DNA of 64,000 bases from Ophiura sarsii (Eukaryota > Echinodermata > Ophiuroidea > Amphilepidida > Ophiuridae): contig CM069447.1 in the NCBI GenBank assembly GCA_035610835.1, forward strand, positions 19,130,043 to 19,194,042, given 5' to 3'. Below the pieces are notes generated by a model. The model saw only the letters and a list, made by a program, of their open reading frames with translations. It was not told the DNA's origin and made no database searches. A program made the translations under genes and the position numbers. Positions 22,294 through 34,685 of the stretch are shown piece after piece. The first letter of the stretch is position 1; each line of letters starts with the position of its first letter.

Positions 22294-22309
22294 GGCTCTT
22301 TTCAGAGCC
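22294..22309 (+). promoter_or_regulatory. Histone mRNA 3' stem-loop, copy 1 (orphan)
   Basis: GGCTCTTTTCAGAGCC is a 6-bp stem with a TTTC loop, preceded by AAC and followed by ACCA. This is the metazoan replication-dependent histone 3'-end signal bound by SLBP. A purine-rich stretch (AAGTAGGAAAGGG) about 15 nt downstream could act as the U7-binding element. No histone coding sequence lies upstream in this window. Confidence 0.65.
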
Positions 22310-22375
22310 ACCAATTCTTTCACAAGTAGGAAAGGGCAACCTACGTGTTCAGTGGAAGCGGCAATCCATCTGAAC

Positions 22376-22391
22376 GGCTCTTTTCAGAGCC
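22376..22391 (+). promoter_or_regulatory. Histone mRNA 3' stem-loop, copy 2 (orphan)
   Basis: Identical 16-base stem-loop with the same AAC and ACCA flanks and the downstream GAGTAGGAAAGGGCACC. Part of the tandem duplication. Confidence 0.65.
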
Positions 22392-22430
22392 ACCAATTCT
22401 TTCACGAGTAGGAAAGGGCACCTACTCTCA

Positions 22431-23217
22431 AATCATCGGGCAAGGGGCAGCCCAAATGATGATAACAAGAGAAGTGGCAATCTCTATGTTTTGTTTAATA
22501 TTATAATAATTTGGTTCTGAAGAAGTCAGAGCTAATCCTGACGAAAGCTTGACAGATTAAAACTCGTCCGACGGCGAACCCGGTAAACTTTTAACTTATA
22601 TTATGAATACCCGTCGTAAAAGCCTATCTCACAATTATTCCTGTACATGTAGATACGGCGTGCTATTGCCGCTTATTATGAGCAATACGGTCCCGTAGAA
22701 TTTTAAAATGAAATTGATAACCATATTCATGTTAAAACATAAGTTCTCCATGGTATAGTTATTATAGACACTTAGTTTAATACCAAATATTTTCAAAGAG
22801 AACTAAGATGGTAGTATCGTTTTAGGCTTATACCATATTTAGTGAAAGAGGATCTATTTACCGGAGGTTATGTAAAATTGATGTGTAGCACGGTATAAAT
22901 GTATACAAATACAGTAAAATGGATGCATGTATTATTGACTGAATGTGGAACCTTTGTCTCCCTTTTAAATATCACTGGTAGTAGGGCGTACATGTATACA
23001 TTAAAGCTAAGCTTGTACTTATAAATACGAGCTTAGGGCATACAGAAATATGACTATTTTAACTGTTTAATAATTTATTTTAAGGTTATAACTTCAAACA
23101 GGATGTTCACACAAACTAATACAGCTATTTAAAAACTTTTTTTTTGTTCCTCGCCTAGTATGCATTTATCCACAATAACCATAGTGATTTTTCTCATTCC
23201 CATAATGGGATGCACAT
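22431..23217. other. Unannotated AT-rich DNA
   Basis: No gene was seen. At 22517-22546 a short CTGAAGA...GTCAG/CTGAC...GAAA arrangement resembles text found in Penelope-like retroelements (see rejected items). Confidence 0.4.
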
Positions 23218-26200
23218 GGTCGAATCCAACGAAAAGTGTACACGGCTAGATTTTTAGGGTCCAGTTTCAAAATGCTTCGATCTCTTTTTCCTTTTCCCCA
23301 CTCAAAGTCAACATATCAAGCTTGTATGGAAAAAAAGTGCCATCACTAATCTCTCCAATTGACCACGTGGCGGAATGATGAAGTTGAAGGTACACTTCTC
23401 AATGTTACCTACAAATACAAGTACCATATTTTGATTAAGTGATGATTATTCCACCTATTTACACATTGCATTCAAATTTGTGATTGTATTGTATTTAGAA
23501 GATGCTAATGCTGATAGAAAGTGGACATATTTGTACAGGTACTCATCTTTTTTTACATTTTAGATTCACACAGTTAGGTAGCATTTTCAGGCTCTCAATA
23601 CTTTGAAACATGAGGTTGAGTCACTTTGTATACTTTCACCAAGATGATTTTAATGAACATTTGTTTTCATGTACCTCAAAGAGGGGGAATGACCCTTTCT
23701 GGAAAATTTAGAATTTTGAGCATGCGCCAGAAACTTAAGTACATAGAGGAATGTGGACATTTTGTATTCGTAGGTAACAGTTAATGTATACGTAGGTATA
23801 AGAGAAGTAAAACTGTAATAAATTAATGTTGTACTTAATTCATGCTGCATTTTGGGGGTGAAATGATCATGCAGGGTTGTTAACAATATTTGTTTTTAAA
23901 TAAACATGTTAAAACATGTTTAAATCCTAATATTATGGACATATTCCCCAATAGTTTACTTTAAATAGATACTAGAATATTAATTTAATGTTGAAAAAAT
24001 ATACAATATCTAACTCTCAGTTGTGATTTTGAATAGGTTTATTAAGAACAATATATCAGGCAACAATTGTAAGCATTCCTATAAGAGAAAAACATGTTAA
24101 GACTTAAAGCACGGTAACTAATATTGCAATAATCAAAGTATTCGTAGGTAACACATTTGTTCTCAACTTTAACTTCGTTGACTAAGAACGGTTGGATTCT
24201 TTGATTTTACATATGTTTAAGAGGCAAAATTGTACTCGACGTAGTTTTTATGCCCTGAATCGCGTGTGAGGGTGAATGTCGTACAGCAAAATAAAAAGGT
24301 GTCTTGCTTGACGTTACAAGTTGATAATATAAGAATGTGCGCTCAGCACTGCTTTTACAAAACAATCAGAATTGCGTAATATTCAACATTTGAATAAAAA
24401 GCAAGATTAACCAAATAAACATTAAAATTATATAAAACTATGTTCCTATTTCTAAGATATAAAAGAAAACATCCTAAACATCAATAAACTCACTAGGCCT
24501 ATACTGTTAGTATTATTGATCATCTAATTTGGTTAAGGAATGTTGATTAAATTAATTTACACATGATAATTACGGCAGAAAATGTTTTATTATGCTAACG
24601 TATCTGATCATCCAATTTTGTAAGTGTCTTTCTTGCTTGACTTTCAATTATTAAGAATGTGCGTTTAACTTCTACAAAACAGTCAGAAGTGTGTAATATT
24701 TAACATCTGATACAAGGCAAAATGATGACAACATACATATCGTACTGGGTTAAAATTTCGTAAAGGTATAGTTAAACAATCAATTAACTCGCTAGTATAA
24801 TATTCTTACTCATCTCATTTGGTAAAAAGCATGTTCATCATTAAAACTAAACATAATGAAATATTAAGCATATAGAAACATTTTAAGTAAGATACCTCTG
24901 ATCATTCAGCCTTGTAATCTCTACTTAACAAGTTTAGTGGATCTTGTTGTATTCTTTGTGTAGTTAGTTCTTCATCTCTCTCTTGTCACGAGAATGAATA
25001 TCTAGTAGAACAGAATTACTCTTTGTTTATTATAGGACATTTTAGAATGTTAAGAATGAACGTTTCAGTTTCCGTGTGAATCCAAAGTATTGGATCGAAT
25101 CAACTATTGAACATTTCCTCGAGCCATCATTCATTAGAAAGCAAGCGGTTTTCTTTTAGCAAACAGTTTGATTTGCCTGTAATTCATAATCTTGAATGTC
25201 AGATTATTTGTTTTAAGCAATAAAACAACCGGTTGTCTTCCTCAATTTGTTCTAAATGAAGGAGGCAAGTGAGTCTTCTAGCAGTTATCATTTTGAATAG
25301 CTGTTTTAAACACGAAAGCCAGATCGCTTTTTAATTCATTTAATATATACTTTGAAATAATTTCATATCAGACCTTATATCATATGTATAAGTTTAATAT
25401 GAGCCGAACATGTTCAAAGTCTAGAATATTCAAATGTCGTGCATTTCAGTCCACAGCGCGCGGAATAAAGCACATACAACTTACAGCAAGACATCCAGTT
25501 GTCAGATTAGAATTAAGATATAATTTCCTAGTTTGGAATTTGTATCATTCTAAAAGTCGTACATAGTAAGTTTTTATCGAGTTTCAACCGGAGGCAGATT
25601 CCGTTTGACATAGAATCACCAATATGAAATATTTTGTCAGATGTAGACAAAATAGGAATTTTATGTTTAAAAATTCAATGTTGTTTGATTTTAAAACACT
25701 AATCTAATAGGTTTGCCACGACAGAGATATTGTCGGGCATGTGCCTTTCATTGTGATTTTCTTTTAAATCAACCACTGCTTAGTTCAATTACACTAATTA
25801 ATGAATGTCGGAAGCATTATTCATGAACAATTCTTGATTTGAGACTGAAATCAGTTAGGCCTACCCTTGATTACCTCCCACCTTTAAAAAAAAAGGGAAA
25901 ATGTTTTACTAAATTTCGTTTCGGTGACATTACACAACCTGCCCGAGCAAAAATGAAGCAAGTTATTTTATATTTGTGACACATGAATTCCATTTTCAAA
26001 TACAACTACAATAATGGCCAATATTATGTACCTCAGTAGTCACTTCTCTGCAATTCCAGAGGAAGTTGGTTAACTACGTATACATCATATCGACAAGCTG
26101 GTTTAAAACAATATTACGCACCAAACGATATTATTCCCGTCTTATACATTCCTGCTAAATATTTACATAATATAAGGTGCGATTGAAAGCGAAAAACAAT

Positions 26201-27745
26201 ACAGGAATTGTACCATGCTCATTAACTAATATATAGGTTACCTACGAATACAAAATGGAATATGAGAAAATTGATTATGAAGCCGACATTTCATGGATAT
26301 TATGACTAAATGTACCCATTTTAAGACGATCAACGTGTAAACTATGGATATAAATAACATTCATTCACTCTAACTCCAACAAAAAATATGTTCTCGGCAA
26401 AACCAGTGTGATTACACCATGCACTTTATTTAAATTAACACCTCCTATTTTCATTTAATAAGGGAATATTAATTTTTTCCCTCCAAATATAAATATAATA
26501 ATATATCCAGTCAGATTATATGATTGCGCACTGCTTGTATGTAAAATAAAATCATTTAGGGCCAATATGCACCGTGTATATTATTGAATGTTGCCTACAT
26601 ATACATGTTACCTCCGAATACAACATGAAGTCAATGCACGAGAAGCTGTTACTGATTATTTATATAAACATTAATCACCCCCATTGCGATTTAAATCAAC
26701 TGTCAGAGGATGTATTTGCGTGAATAACATAAACAACTACACTAATAGGAGTAACAAGATTGAGACATAGGGAGGCTATATTCAATCAACTTTTAAGACA
26801 ACAACAAATTATTGATGCACTTGTACGCAAACTACAGAATTTTGTGAAAAGTTACTTACAAAAGCTGAAAGATTGATGCAAAACTTCTCTGTGGCTTGCC
26901 GAACGCAGCGCACATTTCTACTTTATTCCAGTCGATACAAGTATGTAACAACAGAGGGAATAACCACGGTATCGTTATTTGTATTTGAAGGTAAAAGTTC
27001 ATATTTCAAATTTGCCTACGAATACAGCCTTTTATTGCTGATATTTCAAAAAATGTTGCCTTCAAAATGATAAAACTTGGCACACATGTACATTGTATCA
27101 CACTTCGCTTATTCTATAGATATCATTCACTAATCTGTGTTTATATTAAAATGGCAGTGTTTTAAATAGGTATTCGGAGGTAATGCATTTTTTTTACCAA
27201 ACCGATCGTTTCCGCTTTTAAAATTTCTAACAGCTTTATCAAAAAATCGACTTGAATGTGGACAATGCATTTAAGTATTTAACATATTTAGGTATCCTTA
27301 CAGCACAAATTACACTACCTCAGGCGAATTCTTCCCCGAAAGTGAGATTTAACAAAACATGTATTGGTAGGTAACGTCAAAACTAACCACAGCCAAAAAA
27401 ATCACAAAAATTCAGGGGATTGATCAAAAGTAACAAAAATTACAAGAGGCATTCTTGAGATATCCACCAATCAAACAGGTAAAATTATTTCCGCTTAAGC
27501 TCGTTTTCATCTAAACGGTTATATGTCTAAAATAAAACCTTAACAACTATTTTGTAAAAAGGGTGAAAAATAGCAGGTTTATTGCTCGCATACGCCCAAT
27601 TGTGCATAGAAGTTAGTCATATTATATATGGCGCGAAGCGTCTCATCGAGGCGGATACGTATAACACAAAAATAAAATAGTCAAGATAAAGATTATTTTA
27701 TTATAGGCCTGAACATCACGTGTACACTTTTCGTTGGATTCGACC
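23218..27745. mobile_element. 4.5-kb non-coding DNA transposon with perfect 27-bp inverted ends
   Basis: The left end starts GGTCGAATCCAACGAAAAGT (23218-23244) and the right end is its exact complement over 27 bases (27719-27745). ACAT adjoins both ends (23214-23217, 27746-27749), a likely 4-bp target duplication. A 15-bp motif, GTTACCTACGAATAC or close variants, occurs near 23404, 23764 (inverted), 24138 (inverted), 26237, 26607, 27014, 27170 (inverted) and 27361 (inverted), and is absent from the middle 2 kb. No open frame above 90 codons and no transposase is present. This is a large non-autonomous element of unassigned superfamily. Confidence 0.85.
24298..24860. repeat. Diverged ~330-bp internal duplication in the large element
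   Basis: TTGCTTGACGTTACAAG..AAGAATGTGCG..TACAAAACAATCAGAA at 24305-24375 recurs as CTTGCTTGACTTTCAA..AAGAATGTGCG..TACAAAACAGTCAGAA at 24633-24690. The AACTCACTAG and CATCTAATTTGGT parts follow in the same order in both. Similarity is partial. Confidence 0.65.
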
Positions 27746-27749
27746 ACAT

Positions 27750-29864
27750 ATACACGATGATTTAAAATATATCAAAATACAGGTAGAATTGATATAATAC
27801 AAATATTTCCATGATTAAATCATAGAATTAAATAAAAGGCATATTGCACAGTGCAGCACAGGGTGTCGAAAACAGCTATTAACCTATTAAATCGAGAGAA
27901 TGGAATATGCATGGTGTCTCAGAGGGTTTTTTACCAGGTTGGATAAAACACCAAATGTCAAACAACAATGTATCTCCATATGGTACTTGTAATATGTTGA
28001 GAGACGTCATGGTTATTGGCGCATGTGCATTTGTATAATTATGACTTCATCGATACCGGGGATTTTGATCGCCGCGAATTTTAAAGATTACATTTGAGAG
28101 ATGGCAGTTTTTATTCGTGTTGTGATAAGTATGATGGTTTGTTCTATTTAATTACGCGATTGGGCTCGGTAATTCTTTGTCTAACATACAATGCACAATG
28201 TTGTGCTTGCGGGACACCTCCTTTAAGCAAATTGAATGTCGGTGGCTCGAAACCAGTTTAATAAAATATGATTACTGGATGTCGATGGTATTTTGAATTC
28301 ATGAAATTAGTGTATACTGACAATGGATTGGCTCTTGACAATAAAATAATTTTGAGCGACTTAGAACATTTTTCCACTCTGCCGATTTTATCTCGAAACA
28401 CTCGACATGTTTTCACAAGATGGCGCTGTGATCATTTGGATTGTCAAGGTTTTGAAACAGTGCCATATGCTGATCATCTACAGTATGTATTATATATCAA
28501 AATAAAGACAAAATCACAAGGATTTCGAAAATAAACATTTTATGAACGATCTATTATATGGGAAAGAAGAAATTTACAACAACAAAAAATGCGCCCAAAA
28601 TCCGTATTAGAACGACCTTCGTATTTTGAAAAACCCGCTCTACCAGGCTACACAGAGGAGAAATCATAGTTAGCAAACAATGTACATGTAGTGTAAAACT
28701 GTGACAGGGTCTATATGTCTACACACACTCTTTACAATGTTAGCCTCTTCCCATCATCATGCCTCGCTCAACAATTGATGACCGCGCGAACTTTAAATAT
28801 GGCCATGTGTTTTGAACTCACCACCCAAAAAGGGTGGTGGCGTTGCATTTTTGGTAACGAATCATTCATCTCTCTCTATTAACTCAACAATATATATGTG
28901 GTAGAGCTATGGTAGAGGTGTCATGTGAAAGCCTATTTATCTAGCTACATTGTGTGAATAAATCAGGTATTTCTATAGCTGTTTGGCTGAGATATGATTG
29001 ATTATATTGTGAAAGTCAGGGGTGGTGGCGGTGGCGGCGGCGCTGTGTACAATCTCTATGGGGAATATAGAAAATGTTCCCAATTCTACGTTCAATTTAC
29101 CATAACTCCTTATTCCTGTATAGTACAAACATGATTTTGCTCTCATTTTATAGATTGTTTTATATTCTATAAGATTCTGTTTCAACAAACGTGACAACTA
29201 TTATGTAACAATTGTAATCATGAATCGATTGCATTGTCCTTGGCTTTTTCCCTACTGTTCACAGTGAACTTGCCCTAATTCATCGGTTTTACATACATGA
29301 CTATAACAACAAAAATATTCAACCGATGATAGCAAAATTATACATTTTTGGAAAGCTCTCAAATAGGGCAATTCAAAAATCCCATTTAATTCAGGATAGG
29401 GTGCATACCCCCCCCCCCCCCCCCAAAAAAAAAAAATACTTGTAAACTCTAATTAATATGTAAACGTTTGTGCTCATTTACATCTCGATATAGTATATGT
29501 CAACAAGTTACCATTGACAACCAATATGTTATGATGGGTAAATACATGAGGAACTTATATGCAGAGTAAAATTATGATTGCGATAGGTATAAACAAATAT
29601 TATTGAGCTAAAATCAAAATATGAAAAAAATCGATATTTTTTTAACATTCTTAATCACAACATGTTTAATACCATTAGGTCTTATCTTAATTCCAATAGC
29701 ATATTTGGATTTCTTGTGAGATTACCGTTCAGAAAATAGATACTTTTTATGGGGTAGAACAAGTAGTTATTGTGATATGCTAATTCGAATCTAAGATGGC
29801 GTAAAATGTAAAAATCTGTACATGCAACGGGTCAGGGTGGCGAGTTTAAAACACATGGCCATAT
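27750..29864. other. Unannotated sequence
   Basis: No confident exon. An 88-codon frame at 28268-28534 has mixed composition and a C-x4-C pair but no recognised domain. There is a GGTGGCGGTGGCGGCGGCG tract (29022-29041) and a C run plus A run at 29409-29435. Confidence 0.4.
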
Positions 29865-30375
29865 GGTTTCACACCACTAAATAACGTCTGGCCCTACCCC
29901 ATTTGAGGCAAAAGTCCAAAGCCGGCCCGTTTCTATGCCGAAACGGGAGACCTATTGTAAATTACAGTTTAAAATTAGGGTATTTACTACATGTTATGGC
30001 GAAATTAATATAGTGTGAATTTTGACAGACACATCAGCGTTCTTCAGGTCCAAAAAATGGATGCAATGATGATTTTTTAATATTTTAACAGAGACATTTG
30101 TGTTCAGGTCATTTCCGGTATCTGACGCAATAATCTTAATCAACAATTGCGTGTGACCAGGAAAACTCAACTCGTACTTTTTGAAAAGGCTCTAGCTCAA
30201 AATTATGCCGGTTACCCCCCATATATGAGTTGTTGAGTTAGTAGCCATGGCTTTCATCTTAAAGTTGAAACCAAATTTCAAGTTACCAGTTTCTTATAAC
30301 GTCGAGATATATCCATTTTAAAATTGTGCATTTCACGTGTAACCCTATGGGAGATGTATTTGGTGGTGTGCAACC
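29865..30375. mobile_element. 0.5-kb inverted-end element, copy 1
   Basis: Ends GGTTTCACACCACTAAATA and TATTTGGTGGTGTGCAACC are imperfect inverted repeats. The copy at 31416-31953 is near identical. Flanks on the outside differ, as expected for two separate insertions. There is no coding capacity. Confidence 0.8.
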
Positions 30376-31415
30376 TATACAGAGGGTTAAGGCGCTTTGA
30401 CCTTCACCCCTGCATTGCTGTCTAAACTGACTTGCCGGCAATGATAACTAGACTTCTAGTTAAAATTGGTTCTAACACATATTATTACGGCCCGTACACT
30501 TCGTTCTCCCAGTATACACATCTGTTTCAGCATGTAAGATCCGTCCGTTTGGGTAAATAAGTTACAATCGGACTAATTAAAGTCATTATCTAGTTTTTTT
30601 TCTATTTTCTTGTTTTTTTAAAAGAAGAAAACCGTATATTCCCTGCCCAAAAAGTTAATTTGAAAAATTATTATGTTTGATTAATGATTTTCTTTTCGAG
30701 ATATCGACGATTATGTAAATTGTATTCCATAGAGCTCTGTATAAAATCACATCTTCTCCACCCCACTGTCTTTTAATGCAAGATCATGCGACATTGGCGC
30801 TCTCTCGGACACGTGCCATAGACATAAATGATTGCTTTAAACGATTTAAAGTTTAACATGTTTATTTATCAAAATGGCCAAAATATGAGGGTCTAATTTT
30901 CGCTAATAGGAACAAAATTTGGAGAAAAACTTTTTTTCTTAAATATCAAAAATTTAATTTGAATACAAGTTTTGCATACTTCCGTAAACTCCCAACTCAG
31001 AACGGCGCATGGTCTAAATTGTATTTAAAAAGACATATTTGAAGCAAGAGTTGAACGTAAGCGGTGGGGGTGGGGGGCATAGGGCATATGGGGGGGAGGG
31101 TAGGGCATGGGGAGGGGTAAATTGATTAAGCTGTGTCTACTGAATAGGTCAACCTCACAGAATGTCCTTGTAATTTCAATACTTCCATGCAAAATGTTTT
31201 ACAACAAGTGATTAGCATAGTGCCGTATGCCTTTTTGACGAGGATCATGGTAACCAAATCTACTTTTCTACTGACATAGCCAATATGGCGCACAATGTCT
31301 TTCACTGTTTTTTACCACTTTGAAGTCGTATATTTGATCAAAAATCATAACTACGCATTATGTAAAGTGCAAAAGATTAAGAAAATGAGGCAATAATGAA
31401 AAAGTGTCCCCTATA
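30376..31415. other. Unannotated spacer between the twin elements
   Basis: AT-rich DNA with a G-rich stretch (31062-31125, repeated GGGGTGGGG/GGGGGGAGGG blocks) that could form quadruplex DNA. No gene seen. Confidence 0.45.
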
Positions 31416-31765
31416 GGTTTCACACCACTAAATAACGTCTGGCCCTACCCCATTTGAGGCAAAAGTCCAAAACCGGCCCGTTTCTATGCCGAAACAGGAG
31501 ACCTATTGTAAATTACAGTTTAAAATTAGGGTATTTACTACATGTTATGGTGAAATTAATATAGTGTGAATTCTGACAGACACATCAGCGTTCTTCAGGT
31601 CCAAAAAAATTGATGCAATGATGATTTTTTAATATTTTAACAGAGACATTTGTGTTCAGGTCATTTCCGGTATCTGACGCAATAATCTTAATCAACAATT
31701 GCGTGTGACCAGGAAAACTCAACTCGTACTTTTTGAAAAGGCTCTAGCTCAAATTTATGCCGGTT

Positions 31766-31798
<33 letters not shown>

Positions 31799-31953
31799 AT
31801 ATATGAGTTGTTGAGTTAGTAGTCATGGCTTTCATCTTCAAGTTGAAACCAAATTTCAAGTTACCAGTTTCTTATAACGTCGAGAAATATCCATTTTAAA
31901 ATTGTGCATTTCACGTGTAACCCTATGGGAGATGTATTTGGTGGTGTGCAACC
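31416..31953. mobile_element. 0.5-kb inverted-end element, copy 2
   Basis: Matches 29865-30375 across its length with scattered substitutions, but the C6 tract of copy 1 is here a run of 32 C (31767-31798), which explains the 27-bp length difference. Confidence 0.8.
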
Positions 31954-32170
31954 ATATATGTGTATCCATGCTGTGTGCATTCAAAACCATACAATCACGA
32001 GTGTATTAGCCGTATTATCCCATTCAGGGAATGAATATATAGATCGAGGTCATGATACTGTTTGTAAATTGTAAGGCAACCTGTACAACTTGATACACAA
32101 TGTATGTTATTTTGTGGCCATATTTTTAGACAGTGGTGCATTGTTTGCTTACTACGAATTCTCCTCTTAG

Positions 32171-32306
32171 GCGACACGGAAACTGTGACGTCAGTCCGGG
32201 AATCCGACCGTATTGACACTTCAGTTCCTCCTGGTGTGACGTCACCAGTGAAGTCGCCCAAACCACTTCATGGTTCATGGCGTTTCTGGCGAAGGGCTTG
32301 GATTTG
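32171..32306 (+). CDS. Candidate isolated exon (low confidence)
   Basis: A TCTCCTCTTAG acceptor-like tract precedes a locally GC-richer stretch that stays open and encodes DTETVTSVRESDRIDTS, PPGVTSPVKSPKP and GSWRFWRRAWIW before TTTG|GTATAC, a possible donor. No family is recognised. The rise in GC content, absence of repeats and mixed residue use make a coding exon possible. The same bases carry two CRE palindromes, so a promoter or CpG-rich regulatory element is an alternative. No partner exon could be identified on either side. Confidence 0.25.
32186..32244. promoter_or_regulatory. Pair of CRE palindromes
   Basis: TGACGTCA occurs perfectly at 32186-32193 and 32237-32244, 51 bp apart. This is the full-site CREB/ATF consensus. 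Two in 60 bp of AT-rich DNA is unexpected by chance, but no transcription start is identified. Confidence 0.35.
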
Positions 32307-32500
32307 GTATACGGCCAAACGTATTTTATCTTTTTTAATATATTTATTCACATTTTATAAAAAAATAACATGTGAAATGTTCCAACTAATATATTGTATA
32401 ACTTTTGAAAATAAGTTTCATGAGCACTTCGCTGGACCTTTATTCATGTTGGTAAAACTATTACACACCTTTCATCAATAAACTTGTTAATGTTAATTAT

Positions 32501-32741
32501 TTAACATTTTCAACTCGGCAGTTGTCTGCTGACGAAAGTACTACATGTCACAATATGTTTCAACAATATTATTATTATCATTGAATTTCATCACCATACC
32601 ATATTTGGAATCACCATGAGAAATGGATTAAACTAAGTACAAGTATTGGTTCAGTAATCTTTGAGATATACTTTGAAAACTTGGGAAAGGTTTCTGAAAT
32701 ATCTGTTTTGGTAAAACTAATAGCCGCGTTGAAAGTGTTAA
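32501..32741. mobile_element. TTAA miniature element (CACTTTCCACGCGGC family)
   Basis: TTAACATTTTCAACTCGGC at the left and GCCGCGTTGAAAGTGTTAA at the right, TTAA on both sides. The interior TTTGGAATCACCATGAGAAATG matches the copy at 21904 in the same orientation. Confidence 0.85.
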
Positions 32742-33761
32742 CATTAAAGATCTATTGTTTGTAAATACTCCCCAGGGGACAAGAATCAAAACATAAAATA
32801 AAACTAAGACAGCTGCAGACGTCGGCAATTATAGAAGAACATTCAGTATGGGTAATTTGAGGTATGAAATCAAAGCATAAAATATGCTTATACTATAGAA
32901 AGTGCAAAATATACCGTCGTCACAATTTAGGCTCGGAGCTATTACAGCATTTCGTTCAATGTGTTTAACAGACGTTCATTACATTCCTGCTTTGAAGCGT
33001 TCTGTTTGCGCCCTATGTATTGCCTCTCCGAACCTTAAGGGCCGATTCTCGTACGTAGTTGAACACCGTTTTAAGCTAAACGCGCGTCTAACTTTGACTT
33101 GAATCACATCGTTTAACTAAGCGCAATTATCGTCGGTTGCAGTTGTCAAAGACGTGTTATCACCGTAAACATTCTTTAATTGATCGATTTGTTTATTTCA
33201 TCGTACACGTGTGATTTTCATGCGATATGTGAATATGACCCTCGCATAAATATTGTTTCTTATGTTACAATAGTTCTTAATTTGACAAACTAATGGTATG
33301 AACACCTACTCGACCGGCAACAGCAGCGAGGCGACGGATATGCCACTATATCACTAAAATACACGTGCATTTGATGCATTTGTTTTTTAACTACGGTGTC
33401 TTATCTAGGCCACTATGTATCATATATCTGTTAGAAATTACCCTACGGCTTCCCTGAGGACGATATTTGGTTTAGTTAGCGACTGTTTAAGGCTAAACGC
33501 GCATTTAGTCCGATAATACGGCCATAAGTCTCTAAATCGATCATACACTGTGTTTCAATTACTACCAAAACATCAGAAGTGGTTTACTATCGACAGTTTT
33601 GATGTTAAGCGTTTCTATTTGAGCCCTATAACGCCTGAAGTGGTCTACTCTGAAAGGTTGTTTCTTGAAGTTCTTGATTTTAAGCACTCTGTTTGCAACC
33701 GTTTAGTACAATTCAATTACTGCACGATTTAGGGACCCATGAAAGTGTAAGTAAACCGAAT
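32742..33761. other. Unannotated sequence
   Basis: No gene seen. TTTAAGCTAAACGCGC (33069) and TTAAGGCTAAACGCGC (33487) hint at an old duplicated unit about 415 bp long. Confidence 0.4.
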
Positions 33762-34052
33762 CCTTACTTCCTTACACCCGGAAGCCCTCTATTGGTACAT
33801 CGACAAAAATGCTTGTAATGAAAATGTAAGAGTTTGAAATCCTTACATGTGAAAAAATTATGTAATGAAAATAAAAGTTTGAAATCCTTACATGTGAAAA
33901 AAGTCGTGTAATGAAAATAAAATTGAAAATCCTTACATCGAAAAAAACCTTCGTAATGAAAATGTAAGAGTTTCGAATCCTTATATCCTTACACCCGGAC
34001 GCCCTTTATTGGTATATTGAAGAAAAAACATGTAATGAAAATGTAACAGTAA
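33762..34052. repeat. AATCCTTACATGTGAAAAAA tandem repeat
   Basis: Four to five imperfect units of about 50-60 bp contain ATCCTTACA and GTAATGAAAATGTAAGAGTTT. Both outer units carry TTACACCCGGA(A/C)GCCCTTTATTGGTA, so the array is bracketed by a shared sequence. Confidence 0.8.
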
Positions 34053-34477
34053 TGGACTGTAAAAATGGAAGATTTTTTAAAAATGTTGGCCATGACCCCG
34101 AAATGGAATTTCTTTATACTTTCATATTTGATGAACCTTTACTTGAAACTAACAAATATGGTATGTATATTGACAAATATTTGCAACGGCCAAAATACCA
34201 TTTTAGGGCTATTTTCCCCATTTTGGCATTTTTTAAGCTCACACATTATCAGTTTGTAAGCATCTGTTTCTAATAGACCAAACGTATATGACATATTCTA
34301 TTTACAAGATATGAATAGGTCAATACTTAGATGTTTCAGGGAGTGCATAAACAAAAAATATAGGGTATCAGGATGGGTCATACCATTTATTTGAAATAGG
34401 GGTGTTTTTCTACTTTTTTGAAGTATGCAAATATACCAATTCTGCTTAGCTTATAACTCAAATGCTTATAACTCAAA

Positions 34478-34503
34478 TGACATGATCCACATGGATCATG
34501 TCA
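34478..34503. repeat. Perfect 12-bp-arm palindrome
   Basis: TGACATGATCCA and TGGATCATGTCA are separated by two bases. Isolated; no surrounding element ends were found. Confidence 0.8.
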
Positions 34504-34685
34504 TGTTGAGATGAGACATTGGTCTTATCAAAAATGTTAATTTGAGTTTGGGGAAAATACTTCCTGAATATGCAGTGTTGCCAGACATTTTCACAAAATG
34601 TCACAATTCCTAAAAATCCAATGCACGTTTCGCTGTGTTTAATGATATGAAACTGGAACTTAAGTTGATAAGAAGAAAATTAGAC

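Larger units (their letters stand above)
22262..22430. repeat. 82-bp tandem duplication carrying histone-type stem-loops
   Basis: Two near-identical units run from GTGGAAGCGG through TAGGAAAGGGCA. The spacing of identical points (22294 and 22376) is 82 bp. Confidence 0.9.

Noticed and set aside
22517..22546. Hammerhead-ribozyme-like CTGAAGA, 5-bp stem, GAAA arrangement
   Set aside because: An extra A lies between the first core block and the stem, and no cleavage-site strand able to form stems I and III was found. It may be a Penelope-type remnant but is not supported as a ribozyme.
28268..28534. 88-codon frame with a C-x4-C pair
   Set aside because: Mixed composition but no recognised family, no convincing start context and no neighbouring exon. 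Left as unannotated sequence.
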